In this document: piece by piece, positions 11,667 to 26,635 of the stretch
Layout of the letters: every line of letters starts with the position of its first letter
Position numbering within the stretch: the first letter of the stretch is position 1
Origin: Glandiceps talaboti
Lineage: Eukaryota > Hemichordata > Enteropneusta > Spengelidae
Length of the DNA: 64,000 bases
NCBI RefSeq assembly: GCF_964340395.1
Contig: NC_135566.1
Location: forward strand, 22,276,635-22,340,634
Direction of reading: 5' to 3'
The notes under the pieces: model-generated
Told to the model about the DNA's origin: nothing
Databases searched by the model: none
Seen by the model: only the letters and a program-made list of their open reading frames with translations
Translations under genes and position numbers: made by a program

Positions 11667-14600
11667 ACTATATGGCATACAAGTCTACAGTATAAATTTA
11701 CTATGGCATACAAGTCTACAGTATAAACTTACTATGGAATACAAGTCTACAGTATAAACTTACTATGACATACAAGTCTACAGTATAAACTTACTATGGC
11801 ATACAAGTCTAGTACAGTATAAACTTACTATAGAATACAAGTATACAGTATAAACTTACTATGGAATACAAGTCTACAGTATAAACTTACTATGACATAC
11901 AAGTCTAGTACAGTATAAACTTACTATGGAATACAAGTCTACAGTATAAACTTACTATGGAATACAAGTCTACAGTATAAACGTACTATGACATACAAGT
12001 CTTGTATAGTATAAACTTACTATGACATACAAGTATACAGTATAAACTTACTATGGAATACAAGTCTACAGTATAAACTTACTATGACATACAAGTCTAG
12101 TACAGTATAAACTTACTATGGAATACAAGTCTACAGTATAAACTTACTATGGAATACAAGTCTACAGTATAAACTTACTATGGAATACAAGTCTAGTACA
12201 GTATAAACTTACTATGGAATACAAGTCTACAGTATAAACTTACTGTGACATACAAGTCTACAGAATAAACTTACTATGGAATACAAGTCTACAGTATAAA
12301 CTTACTGTGACATACAAGTACTATGACATACAAGTCTAGTACAGTATAAACTTACTATGGCATACAAGTCTACAGTATAAACTTACTATGGAATACAAGT
12401 CTACAGTATAAACTTACTATGGCATACAAGTCTACAGTATAAAATTACTGTGGAATACAAGTCTACAGTATAAACTTACTGTGACATACAAGTCTACTGT
12501 ATAAACTTACTATGGCATACAAGTCTTGTACAGTATAAAAGTACTATGGAATACAAGTCTACAGTATAAACTTACTATGGAATACAAGTCTACAGTATAA
12601 ACTTACTATGGAATACAATTCTACTGTATAAACTTACTATGGCATACAAGTCCTGTACAGTATAAACGTACTATGACATACAAGTCTTGTACAGTATAAA
12701 CTTACTATGGCATATAAGTCTACAGTATAAACTTACTATGACATACAAGAATACAGTAAAAACGTACTATGACATACTAGTCTTGTACAGTGTAAACTTA
12801 CTATGACATACAAGTCTACAGTATAAACTTACTATGGAATACAAGTCTAGTACAGTATAAACTTACTATGGAATACAAGTCTACAGTATAAACTTACTGT
12901 GACATACAAGTCTACAGAATAAACTTACTATGGAATACAAGTCTACAGTATAAACTTACTATGACATACAAGTCTACAGTATAAACTTACTATGGCATAT
13001 AAGTCTACAGTATAAACTTACTATGACATACAAGAATACAGTAAAAACGTACTATGACATACTAGTCTTGTACAGTGTAAACTTACTATGACATACAAGT
13101 CTACAGTATAAAATTACTATGGAATACAAGTCTACAGTATAAACTTACTATGACATACAAGTCTACTGTATAAAATTACTATGGAATACAAGTCTACAGT
13201 ATAAACTTACTATGACATACAAGTCTACAGTATAAAATTACTATGGAATACAAGTCTACAGCATAAACTTACTATGGAATACAAGTCTACTGTATAAACT
13301 TACTGTGGAATACAAGTCTACAGTATAAAATTACTGTGGAATACAAGTCTACAGTATAACCTTACTGTGACATACAAGTCTACAGTATAAACTTACTGTG
13401 GAATACAAGTCTACAGTATAAAATTGCTGTGGAATACAAGTCTACAGTATAAACTTACTGTGACATACAAGTCTACTGTATAAACTTACTATGGCATACA
13501 AGTCTATAGTATAAACTTACTATGGAATACAAGTCTACAGTATAAACTTACTATGGAATACAATTCTACTGTATAAACTTACTATGGCATACAAGTCTTG
13601 TACAGTATAAACGTACTATGGCATATAAGTCTACAGTATAAACTTACTATGACATACAAGTCTACAGTATAAACTTACTATGACATACAAGTCTACAGTA
13701 TAAACGTACTATGACATACTAGTCTTGTACAGTGTAAACTTACTATGACATACAAGTCTACAGTATAAACTTACTATGGAATACAAGTCTTGTACAGTAT
13801 AAACTTACTATGACATACAAGTCTACAGTATAAACTTACTATGACATACACGTCTACTGTATAAACGTACTATGACATACAAGTCTTGTACAGTATAAAC
13901 TTACTATGGCATACAAGTCTACAGTATAAACTTACTATGACATACAAGTCTACAGTATAAATTTACTATGGAATACAAGTCTACAATATAAACTTACTAT
14001 GGAATACAAGTCTACAGTATAAACTTACTATGGAATACAAGTCTACAGCATAAACTTACTATGGAATACAATTCTACTGTATAAACTTACTATGGCATAC
14101 AAGTCTTGTACAGTATAAACGTACTATGGAATACAAGTCTACAGTATAAACTTACTATGGCATACAAGTCTTGTACAGTATAAACGTACTATGGAATACA
14201 AGTCTACAATATAAACTTACTATGGCATACAAGTCTATAGTATAAACTTACTATGGAATACAAGTCTACAGTATAAACTTACTATGACATACAAGTCTAC
14301 AGTATAAATTTACTATGGAATACAAGTCTACAATATAAACTTACTATGGAATACAAGTCTACAGCATAAACTTACTATGGAATACAAGTCTACAGTATAA
14401 ACTTACTATGACATACAAGTCTACAGTATAAACGTACTATGACATACTAGTCTTGTACAGTGTAAACTTACTATGACATACAAGTCTACAGTATAAACTT
14501 ACTATGGAATACAAGTCTTGTACAGTATAAACTTACTATGACATACAAGTCTACAGTATAAACTTACTATGACATACACGTCTACTGTATAAACGTACTA

Positions 14601-17600
14601 TGACATACAAGTCTTGTACAGTATAAACTTACTATGGCATACAAGTCTACAGTATAAACTTACTATGACATACAAGTCTACAGTATAAATTTACTATGGA
14701 ATACAAGTCTACAATATAAACTTACTATGGAATACAAGTCTACAGTATAAACTTACTATGGAATACAAGTCTACAGCATAAACTTACTATGGAATACAAT
14801 TCTACTGTATAAACTTACTATGGCATACAAGTCTTGTACAGTATAAACGTACTATGGAATACAAGTCTACAGTATAAACTTACTATGGCATACAAGTCTT
14901 GTACAGTATAAACGTACTATGGAATACAAGTCTACAATATAAACTTACTATGGCATACAAGTCTATAGTATAAACTTACTATGGAATACAAGTCTACAGT
15001 ATAAACTTACTATGACATACAAGTCTACAGTATAAATTTACTATGGAATACAAGTCTACAATATAAACTTACTATGGAATACAAGTCTACAGCATAAACT
15101 TACTATGGAATACAAGTCTACAGTATAAACTTACTATGGAATACAAGTCTACAGTATAAACTTACTATGGAATACAAGTCTACAGTATAAACTTACTATG
15201 GCATACAAGTCTAGTACAGTATAAACTTACTATAGAATACAAGTATACAGTATAAACTTACTATGGAATACAAGTCTACAGTATAAACTTACTATGACAT
15301 ACAAGTCTAGTACAGTATAAACTTACTATGGAATACAAGTCTACAGTATAAACTTACTATGGAATACAAGTCTACAGTATAAACGTACTATGACATACAA
15401 GTCTTGTATAGTATAAACTTACTATGGCATACAAGTCTAGTACAGTATAAACTTACTATGGAATACAAGTATACAGTATAAACTTACTATGGAATACAAG
15501 TCTACAAGTATAAACTTACTATGGAATACAAGTCTAGTACAGTATAAACTTACTATGGAATACAAGTCTACAGTATAAACTTACTGTGACATACAAGTCT
15601 ACAGAATAAACTTACTATGGAATACAAGTCTACAGTATAAACTTACTATGGAATACAAGTCTACAGTATAAACTTACTGTGACATACAAGTCTACAGAAT
15701 AAACTTACTATGGAATACAAGTCTACAGTATAAACTTACTATGGAATACAAGTCTACAGTATAAACTTACTGTGACATACAAGTACTATGACATACAAGT
15801 CTAGTACAGTATAAACTTACTATGGAATACAAGTATACAGTATAAACTTACTATGGAATACAAGTATACAGTATAAACTTACTATGGAATACAAGTCTAC
15901 AGTATAAACTTACTATGGAATACAATTCTACTGTATAAACTTACTATGGCATACAAGTCTTGTACAGTATAAACGTACTATGACATACAAGTCTTGTACA
16001 GTATAAACTTACTATGGCATATAAGTCTACAGTATAAACTTACTATGACATACAAGTCTAGTACAGTATAAACTTACTATGGAATACAAGTCTACAGTAT
16101 AAACTTACTATGGAATACAAGTCTACAGTATAAACTTACTATGGAATACAAGTCTAGTACAGTATAAACTTACTATGGAATACAAGTCTACAGTATAAAC
16201 TTACTGTGACATACAAGTCTACAGAATAAACTTACTATGGAATACAAGTCTACAGTATAAACTTACTATGGAATACAAGTCTAGTACAGTATAAACTTAC
16301 TGTGACATACAAGTCTACAGTATAAACTTACTGTGACATACAAGTACTATGACATACAAGTCTAGTACAGTATAAACTTACTATGGCATACAAGTCTACA
16401 GTATAAACTTACTATGGAATACAAGTCTACAGTATAAAATTGCTGTGGAATACAAGTCTACAGTATAAACTTACTGTGACATACAAGTCTACTGTATAAA
16501 CTTACTATGGCATACAAGTCTTGTACAGTATAAAAGTACTATGGAATACAAGTCTACAGTATAAACTTACTATGGAATACAAGTCTACAGTATAAACTTA
16601 CTATGGAATACAAGTCTACAGTATAAACTTACTATGGAATACAATTCTACTGTATAAACTTACTATGGCATACAAGTCTTGTACAGTATAAACGTACTAT
16701 GACATACAAGTCTTGTACAGTATAAACTTACTATGGCATATAAGTCTACAGTATAAACTTACTATGACATACAAGTCTACAGTATAAACGTACTATGACA
16801 TACTAGTCTTGTACAGTGTAAACTTACTATGACATACAAGTCTACAGTATAAACGTACTATGACATACAAGTCTTGTACAGTATAAACTTACTATGACAT
16901 ACAAGTCTACAGTATAAACTTACTATGGAATACAAGTCTACAGTATAAACTTACTATGGAATACAAGTCTACAGTATAAACTTACTATGACATACAAGTC
17001 TACAGTATAAATTTACTATGGAATACAAGTCTACAATATAAACTTACTATGGAATACAAGTCTACAGTATAAACTTACTATGGAATACAAGTCTACAGTA
17101 TAAACTTACTATGGAATACAAGTCTACAGCATAAACTTACTATGGAATACAAGTCTACTGTATAAACGTACTATGACAAACAAGTCTTGTACAGTATAAA
17201 CTTACTATGACATACAAGTCTACAGTATAAACTTACTATGGAATACAAGTCTACTGTATAAACGTACTATGACATACAAGTCTTGTACAGTATAAACTTA
17301 CTATGACATACAAGTCTACAGTATAAACTTACTATGACATACACGTCTACTGTATAAACGTACTATGACATACAAGTCTTGTACAGTATAAACTTACTAT
17401 GGCATACAAGTCTACAGTATAAACTTACTATGACATACAAGTCTACAGTATAAATTTACTATGGAATACAAGTCTACAATATAAACTTACTATGGAATAC
17501 AAGTCTACAGTATAAACTTACTATGGAATACAAGTCTACAGCATAAACTTACTATGGAATACAATTCTACTGTATAAACTTACTATGGCATACAAGTCTT

Positions 17601-20600
17601 GTACAGTATAAACGTACTATGGAATACAAGTCTACAGTATAAACTTACTATGACATACAAGTCTACAGTATAAATTTACTATGGAATACAAGTCTACAGT
17701 ATAAACTTACTATGGCATACAAGTCTAGTACAGTATAAACTTACTATGGAATACAAGTCTACAGCATAAACTTACTATGGAATACAAGTCTACAGTATAA
17801 ACTTACTATGGAATACAAGTCTACAGCATAAACTTACTATGGCATACAAGTCTACAGTATAAACTTACTATGGAATACAAGTCTACAGTATAAACTTACT
17901 ATGGAATACAAGTCTACAGTATAAACTTACTATGACATACAAGTCTACAGTATAAACTTACTATGGCATACAAGTCTAGTACAGTATAAACTTACTATAG
18001 AATACAAGTATACAGTATAAACTTACTATGGAATACAAGTCTACAGTATAAACTTACTATGACATACAAGTCTAGTACAGTATAAACTTACTATGGAATA
18101 CAAGTCTACAGTATAAACTTACTATGGAATACAAGTCTACAGTATAAACGTACTATGACATACAAGTCTTGTATAGTATAAACTTACTATGACATACAAG
18201 TATACAGTATAAACTTACTATGGAATACAAGTCTACAGTATAAACTTACTATGACATACAAGTCTAGTACAGTATAAACTTACTATGGAATACAAGTCTA
18301 CAGTATAAACTTACTATGGAATACAAGTCTACAGTATAAACTTACTATGGAATACAAGTCTAGTACAGTATAAACTTACTATGGAATACAAGTCTACAGT
18401 ATAAACTTACTGTGACATACAAGTCTACAGAATAAACTTACTATGGAATACAAGTCTACAGTATAAACTTACTGTGACATACAAGTACTATGACATACAA
18501 GTCTAGTACAGTATAAACTTACTATGGCATACAAGTCTACAGTATAAACTTACTATGGAATACAAGTCTACAGTATAAACTTACTATGGCATACAAGTCT
18601 ACAGTATAAAATTACTGTGGAATACAAGTCTACAGTATAAACTTACTGTGACATACAAGTCTACTGTATAAACTTACTATGGCATACAAGTCTTGTACAG
18701 TATAAAAGTACTATGGAATACAAGTCTACAGTATAAACTTACTATGGAATACAAGTCTACAGTATAAACTTACTATGGAATACAATTCTACTGTATAAAC
18801 TTACTATGGCATACAAGTCCTGTACAGTATAAACGTACTATGACATACAAGTCTTGTACAGTATAAACTTACTATGGCATATAAGTCTACAGTATAAACT
18901 TACTATGACATACAAGAATACAGTAAAAACGTACTATGACATACTAGTCTTGTACAGTGTAAACTTACTATGACATACAAGTCTACAGTATAAACTTACT
19001 ATGGAATACAAGTCTAGTACAGTATAAACTTACTATGGAATACAAGTCTACAGTATAAACTTACTGTGACATACAAGTCTACAGAATAAACTTACTATGG
19101 AATACAAGTCTACAGTATAAACTTACTATGACATACAAGTCTACAGTATAAACTTACTATGGCATATAAGTCTACAGTATAAACTTACTATGACATACAA
19201 GAATACAGTAAAAACGTACTATGACATACTAGTCTTGTACAGTGTAAACTTACTATGACATACAAGTCTACAGTATAAAATTACTATGGAATACAAGTCT
19301 ACAGTATAAACTTACTGTGGAATACAAGTCTACAGCATAAACTTACTATGGAATACAAGTCTACTGTATAAACTTACTGTGGAATACAAGTCTACAGTAT
19401 AAAATTACTGTGGAATACAAGTCTACAGTATAACCTTACTGTGACATACAAGTCTACAGTATAAACTTACTGTGGAATACAAGTCTACAGTATAAAATTG
19501 CTGTGGAATACAAGTCTACAGTATAAACTTACTGTGACATACAAGTCTACTGTATAAACTTACTATGGCATACAAGTCTATAGTATAAACTTACTATGGA
19601 ATACAAGTCTACAGTATAAACTTACTATGGAATACAATTCTACTGTATAAACTTACTATGGCATACAAGTCTTGTACAGTATAAACGTACTATGGCATAT
19701 AAGTCTACAGTATAAACTTACTATGACATACAAGTCTACAGTATAAACTTACTATGACATACAAGTCTACAGTATAAACGTACTATGACATACTAGTCTT
19801 GTACAGTGTAAACTTACTATGACATACAAGTCTACAGTATAAACTTACTATGGAATACAAGTCTTGTACAGTATAAACTTACTATGACATACAAGTCTAC
19901 AGTATAAACTTACTATGACATACACGTCTACTGTATAAACGTACTATGACATACAAGTCTTGTACAGTATAAACTTACTATGGCATACAAGTCTACAGTA
20001 TAAACTTACTATGACATACAAGTCTACAGTATAAATTTACTATGGAATACAAGTCTACAATATAAACTTACTATGGAATACAAGTCTACAGTATAAACTT
20101 ACTATGGAATACAAGTCTACAGCATAAACTTACTATGGAATACAATTCTACTGTATAAACTTACTATGGCATACAAGTCTTGTACAGTATAAACGTACTA
20201 TGGAATACAAGTCTACAGTATAAACTTACTATGGCATACAAGTCTTGTACAGTATAAACGTACTATGGAATACAAGTCTACAATATAAACTTACTATGGC
20301 ATACAAGTCTATAGTATAAACTTACTATGGAATACAAGTCTACAGTATAAACTTACTATGACATACAAGTCTACAGTATAAATTTACTATGGAATACAAG
20401 TCTACAATATAAACTTACTATGGAATACAAGTCTACAGCATAAACTTACTATGGAATACAAGTCTACAGTATAAACTTACTATGGAATACAAGTCTACAG
20501 TATAAACTTACTATGGAATACAAGTCTACAGTATAAACTTACTATGGCATACAAGTCTAGTACAGTATAAACTTACTATAGAATACAAGTATACAGTATA

Positions 20601-23600
20601 AACTTACTATGGAATACAAGTCTACAGTATAAACTTACTATGACATACAAGTCTAGTACAGTATAAACTTACTATGGAATACAAGTCTACAGTATAAACT
20701 TACTATGGAATACAAGTCTACAGTATAAACGTACTATGACATACAAGTCTTGTATAGTATAAACTTACTATGGCATACAAGTCTAGTACAGTATAAACTT
20801 ACTATGGAATACAAGTATACAGTATAAACTTACTATGGAATACAAGTCTACAAGTATAAACTTACTATGGAATACAAGTCTAGTACAGTATAAACTTACT
20901 ATGGAATACAAGTCTACAGTATAAACTTACTGTGACATACAAGTCTACAGAATAAACTTACTATGGAATACAAGTCTACAGTATAAACTTACTATGGAAT
21001 ACAAGTCTACAGTATAAACTTACTGTGACATACAAGTCTACAGAATAAACTTACTATGGAATACAAGTCTACAGTATAAACTTACTATGGAATACAAGTC
21101 TACAGTATAAACTTACTGTGACATACAAGTACTATGACATACAAGTCTAGTACAGTATAAACTTACTATGGAATACAAGTATACAGTATAAACTTACTAT
21201 GGAATACAAGTATACAGTATAAACTTACTATGGAATACAAGTCTACAGTATAAACTTACTATGGAATACAATTCTACTGTATAAACTTACTATGGCATAC
21301 AAGTCTTGTACAGTATAAACGTACTATGACATACAAGTCTTGTACAGTATAAACTTACTATGGCATATAAGTCTACAGTATAAACTTACTATGACATACA
21401 AGTCTAGTACAGTATAAACTTACTATGGAATACAAGTCTACAGTATAAACTTACTATGGAATACAAGTCTACAGTATAAACTTACTATGGAATACAAGTC
21501 TAGTACAGTATAAACTTACTATGGAATACAAGTCTACAGTATAAACTTACTGTGACATACAAGTCTACAGAATAAACTTACTATGGAATACAAGTCTACA
21601 GTATAAACTTACTATGGAATACAAGTCTAGTACAGTATAAACTTACTGTGACATACAAGTCTACAGTATAAACTTACTGTGACATACAAGTACTATGACA
21701 TACAAGTCTAGTACAGTATAAACTTACTATGGCATACAAGTCTACAGTATAAACTTACTATGGAATACAAGTCTACAGTATAAAATTGCTGTGGAATACA
21801 AGTCTACAGTATAAACTTACTGTGACATACAAGTCTACTGTATAAACTTACTATGGCATACAAGTCTTGTACAGTATAAAAGTACTATGGAATACAAGTC
21901 TACAGTATAAACTTACTATGGAATACAAGTCTACAGTATAAACTTACTATGGAATACAAGTCTACAGTATAAACTTACTATGGAATACAATTCTACTGTA
22001 TAAACTTACTATGGCATACAAGTCTTGTACAGTATAAACGTACTATGACATACAAGTCTTGTACAGTATAAACTTACTATGGCATATAAGTCTACAGTAT
22101 AAACTTACTATGACATACAAGTCTACAGTATAAACGTACTATGACATACTAGTCTTGTACAGTGTAAACTTACTATGACATACAAGTCTACAGTATAAAC
22201 GTACTATGACATACAAGTCTTGTACAGTATAAACTTACTATGACATACAAGTCTACAGTATAAACTTACTATGGAATACAAGTCTACAGTATAAACTTAC
22301 TATGGAATACAAGTCTACAGTATAAACTTACTATGACATACAAGTCTACAGTATAAATTTACTATGGAATACAAGTCTACAATATAAACTTACTATGGAA
22401 TACAAGTCTACAGTATAAACTTACTATGGAATACAAGTCTACAGTATAAACTTACTATGGAATACAAGTCTACAGCATAAACTTACTATGGAATACAAGT
22501 CTACTGTATAAACGTACTATGACAAACAAGTCTTGTACAGTATAAACTTACTATGACATACAAGTCTACAGTATAAACTTACTATGGAATACAAGTCTAC
22601 TGTATAAACGTACTATGACATACAAGTCTTGTACAGTATAAACTTACTATGACATACAAGTCTACAGTATAAACTTACTATGACATACACGTCTACTGTA
22701 TAAACGTACTATGACATACAAGTCTTGTACAGTATAAACTTACTATGGCATACAAGTCTACAGTATAAACTTACTATGACATACAAGTCTACAGTATAAA
22801 TTTACTATGGAATACAAGTCTACAATATAAACTTACTATGGAATACAAGTCTACAGTATAAACTTACTATGGAATACAAGTCTACAGCATAAACTTACTA
22901 TGGAATACAATTCTACTGTATAAACTTACTATGGCATACAAGTCTTGTACAGTATAAACGTACTATGGAATACAAGTCTACAGTATAAACTTACTATGAC
23001 ATACAAGTCTACAGTATAAATTTACTATGGAATACAAGTCTACAGTATAAACTTACTATGGCATACAAGTCTAGTACAGTATAAACTTACTATGGAATAC
23101 AAGTCTACAGCATAAACTTACTATGGAATACAAGTCTACAGTATAAACTTACTATGGAATACAAGTCTACAGCATAAACTTACTATGGCATACAAGTCTA
23201 CAGTATAAACTTACTATGGAATACAAGTCTACAGTATAAACTTACTATGGAATACAAGTCTACAGTATAAACTTACTATGGAATACAAGTCTACAGTATA
23301 AACTTACTATGGAATACAAGTCTACAGTATAAACTTACTATGGCATACAAGTCTACAGTATAAACTTACTATGGAATACAAATCTACAGTATAAACTTAC
23401 TATGGAATACAAGTCTACAGTATAAACTTACTATGGAATACAATTCTACTGTATAAACTTACTATGGCATACAAGTCTTGTACAGTATAAACGTACTATG
23501 GAATACAAGTCTACAGTATAAACTTACTATGGAATACAATTCTACTGTATAAACTTACTATGGCATACAAGTCTTGTACAGTATAAACTTACTATGGAAT

Positions 23601-24438
23601 ACAAGTCTACTGTATAAACTTACTATGGCATACAAGTCTTGTACAGTATAAACGTACTATGACATACAAGTCTACAGTATAAACTTACTATGGCATATAA
23701 GTCTTGTACAGTATAAACGTACTATGACATACAAGTCTACAGTATAAATTTACTATGGCATATAAGTCTTGTACAGTATAAACGTACTATGACATACAAG
23801 TCTACAGTATAAATTTACTATGGCATATAAGTCTTGTACAGTATAAACGTACTATGACATACAAGTCTACAGTATAAATTTACTATGGCATATAAGTCTT
23901 GTACAGTATAAACGTACTATGACATACAAGTCTACAGTATAAACTTACTATGGCATATAAGTCTTGTACAGTATAAACGTACTATGACATACAAGTCTAC
24001 AGTATAAATTTACTATGGAATACAAGTCTACTGTATAAACGTACTATGACATACAAGTCTACAGTATAAATTTACTATGACATACAAGTCTTGTACAGTA
24101 TAAACGTACTATGACATATAAGTCTTGTACAGTATAAACGTACTATGACATACAAGTCTACAGTATAAACTTACTATGGCATATAAGTCTTGTACAGTAT
24201 AAACGTACTATGACATACAAGTCTACAGTATAAATTTACTATGGAATACAAGTCTACTGTATAAACGTACTATGACATACAAGTCTACAGTATAAATTTA
24301 CTATGACATACAAGTCTTGTACAGTATAAACTTACTATGGCATATAAGTCTTGTACAGTATAAACGTACTATGACATACAAGTCTACTGTATAAATTTAC
24401 TATGGCATATAAGTCTTGTACAGTATAAATTTACTATG
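11667..24438. repeat. Giant 31/34-bp minisatellite with higher-order structure
   Basis: About 12.8 kb, roughly 400 units. The basic unit is 31 bp and includes TTACTATGGAATACAAGTCT then ACAGTATAAAC. A 34-bp form inserts TTG or TAG (TCTTGTACAG or TCTAGTACAG). Common variants are GGAATA, GGCATA, GACATA and TGTGACATA. Rare variants recur at fixed offsets: tagaatac at 11831, 15233, 17998 and 20579; gacatacacg at 13843, 14571, 17336, 19917 and 22682; gacaaacaag at 17175 and 22521. These give exact steps of 728, 2765, 2581 and 5346 bp, so the array consists mainly of two tandem copies of a block of about 6 kb. No stop-free long ORF and no gene is embedded in it. Long-read confirmation would be needed for copy number, since such arrays are easily mis-assembled. 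Confidence 0.97.
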
Positions 24439-24507
24439 AGAATTATTTCTTCATTTGAGATGTTTACAGGATTTACATTTACAGACGTTCACAAAGTTTC
24501 ATAAAAT

Positions 24508-25098
24508 TCACAAGTCAACTCTTTCATTCAGGACATTCTTTCTAAAATTATTTAGACTCTTGAATATGTCAGTGTTTTGCAAGGTATTGATAAAACTGAA
24601 GGTCCTATGTAAAAATGAGTTTTTCCTTTGAGTAGAATTAAAACGAGCCACTTTAAAAGTGTAGTGGGAATGGAAATTCTGAACATGAAACGGAACATTG
24701 ACAACAATATACATTGAGTGAAAATGTCTCACATTTATATAAAAAGACTGCATCCAGTTATTTCCTACGAGATTGAAGGCTTTGAATATTAAAATACTGA
24801 CAACAATTACTGTAATCGAGGCTTACTCTCTTTTACCATGGGACGATTTTCCAAAATAAATTTAGTTGAGGAATTTATGCTGGTTGCTTTCAATTTTAGT
24901 GATTAAAAACTTCTGATAGGGTGACCAAACATGTAGACAGTACCCCAGTTGACTCAGTACAAGTGATTTATATAAACTAATGATGCAAGAACTGTCATGG
25001 AAAGACTTGCAGGTACGCTTTATCAAACCAACTAGCTTGTGAGTATGGCATAGGAGTAAATGAAAATTATACTTGTTTGTAGTTATTAAACCGAGCAT
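24508..25098 (-). pseudogene. LINE fragment: RT thumb and ORF2 C-terminus
   Basis: On the minus strand 25098-24862 reads the end of a CR1/Jockey-type reverse transcriptase: LGLIKRTCKSFHDSSCIISL, then LYKSLVLSQLGYCLHVWSPY and QHKFLN. This is the post-palm segment that carries SLVxSxLxYCxxVWSP in these families. 24753-24508 continues with a C-terminal domain (FINTLQNTDIFKSLNNFRKN). At least one stop or frameshift separates the two parts, and the palm, endonuclease and ORF1 are missing. This is a 5'-truncated dead copy. It lies within 70 bp of the end of the giant minisatellite, in the opposite orientation to the two larger LINEs of the window. Confidence 0.72.
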
Positions 25099-25262
25099 TA
25101 ATTGTAATTACTGTTTTAAAGAAACCATAATATAAATATAAACACAAAGAAAAAGGTACGTCATGTTGAAGAGTGAATTGATAAATACTTATAATTCTTT
25201 TAAAGTGGCCATCTGGATGACAAGCAATTGAATCATAAAACAAATCTACTATGTTTTTACAC

Positions 25263-25339
25263 CTGGAATAACAATGTGAAACAATACTTGGAATAACAAT
25301 GTGAAACAATACTTGGAATAACAATGTGAAACAATACAT
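25263..25339. repeat. Short tandem repeat, about 25 bp x 3
   Basis: Three consecutive copies of a unit containing TTGGAATAACAATGTGAAAC. Confidence 0.85.
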
Positions 25340-26635
25340 ACTAAATCCCTTAACTCAATAAATTGCAAAACATTTTTTTTAAATATTTAAATATTGTTAC
25401 TGTACATACAACAACAATCGTTTTACATACTTTTTAGCTTTTTGCAATTTACTGAGTTAGAAAAACGGACTTGGTTGATGATATTTCACAAGTAGGAATG
25501 TATAGTAGAGTTGTCTTAAGAATTAAAAATCCCAAATAAATACCCATTTGTCATCCATGTGGCATTTGCAAATTTTCCGTTAAATCTATTTCTGGTCCAC
25601 CCGCAGGTTGTCGATTGGCCCCCTTAGGTGATCGATGAATAAGTCGACACTTCAAAAGAATATGCCGCGTATAAACATCAGATTTATCTGGCTTTGGCGG
25701 CGTTGCATAGTTAGAACTACATTGTACTGTGTAATGGTTTGATCTCAGATTGAGTTTTAATCAATCAACTATTTCATGCTTTCGTAATGTTTTGAAGCAG
25801 TAACTTCATTCAAAAGAACATTATTTTACATTTAGAATGGCAAATATACCACTATTATAAAGCGGTGCCAGACATCTTGTCTCAATAAATCATCCAGAAC
25901 GCATTCCTTCTGTGTTTCACTCAGTCACTCGGTATGACTTCGTGTCCGGACACGTGTCATTTTACCAGAAATTTAACATGCGAAAAATAGCGAAATCGGA
26001 AGCAAGCTAGTTTGGACATTTCTGATGTACTCAAACCCTGCCAAGTTACATTTTCTTATTTAAATAGATCAAAGTTTGCCGACACAGCAGCATACTGAGG
26101 TCATGAAGTACCGAAAATCTCTCAGACAAGATGGCGGCCACCTCTCATCTGCACTTTGGCATGATGAGATACATCATGACAACATCACTGTCGATTTTCG
26201 CAGCAGATAACTTTATTAATTCGGAAATAAAAGAATTTATTGTCAACACAACGCTTCTGTTAAAACACGGTATACTTCAATAACAATATAGTTTTGTCGA
26301 TAATCCAATGCCAGAATGACATATATGGAAGCACTGTATGTACGGATACAAGTGAAAGATATTCGATAACTGAGCCTTCCTCCTAGCATGCTAACATGCA
26401 CAATTAAATTTGTCAAAACATTTCATGTACATTCAAGTTCAACAAGGTTTAGTGTATATTTATTCTAATTTGTTGTATTTCTTTCTGCCATCAAATCGGA
26501 ATCTTTACTTGTCACGTGACATCTTTCATTTCATCAACACACTTTAGATAACAATGTACTAATTTAACTAGGTCGTCGTGTTTCTAGATTCTGGGCAGAT
26601 ACATCGTCAAAGTCACTTTCCTCACTCCCATGCAA
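25340..26635. other. Intergenic, nothing recognised
   Basis: AT-rich unique DNA; no supported ORF or RNA. Confidence 0.45.

Noticed and set aside
11667-24438. CRISPR-like array
   Set aside because: The repeats are adjacent with no unique spacers, and the genome is clearly eukaryotic.
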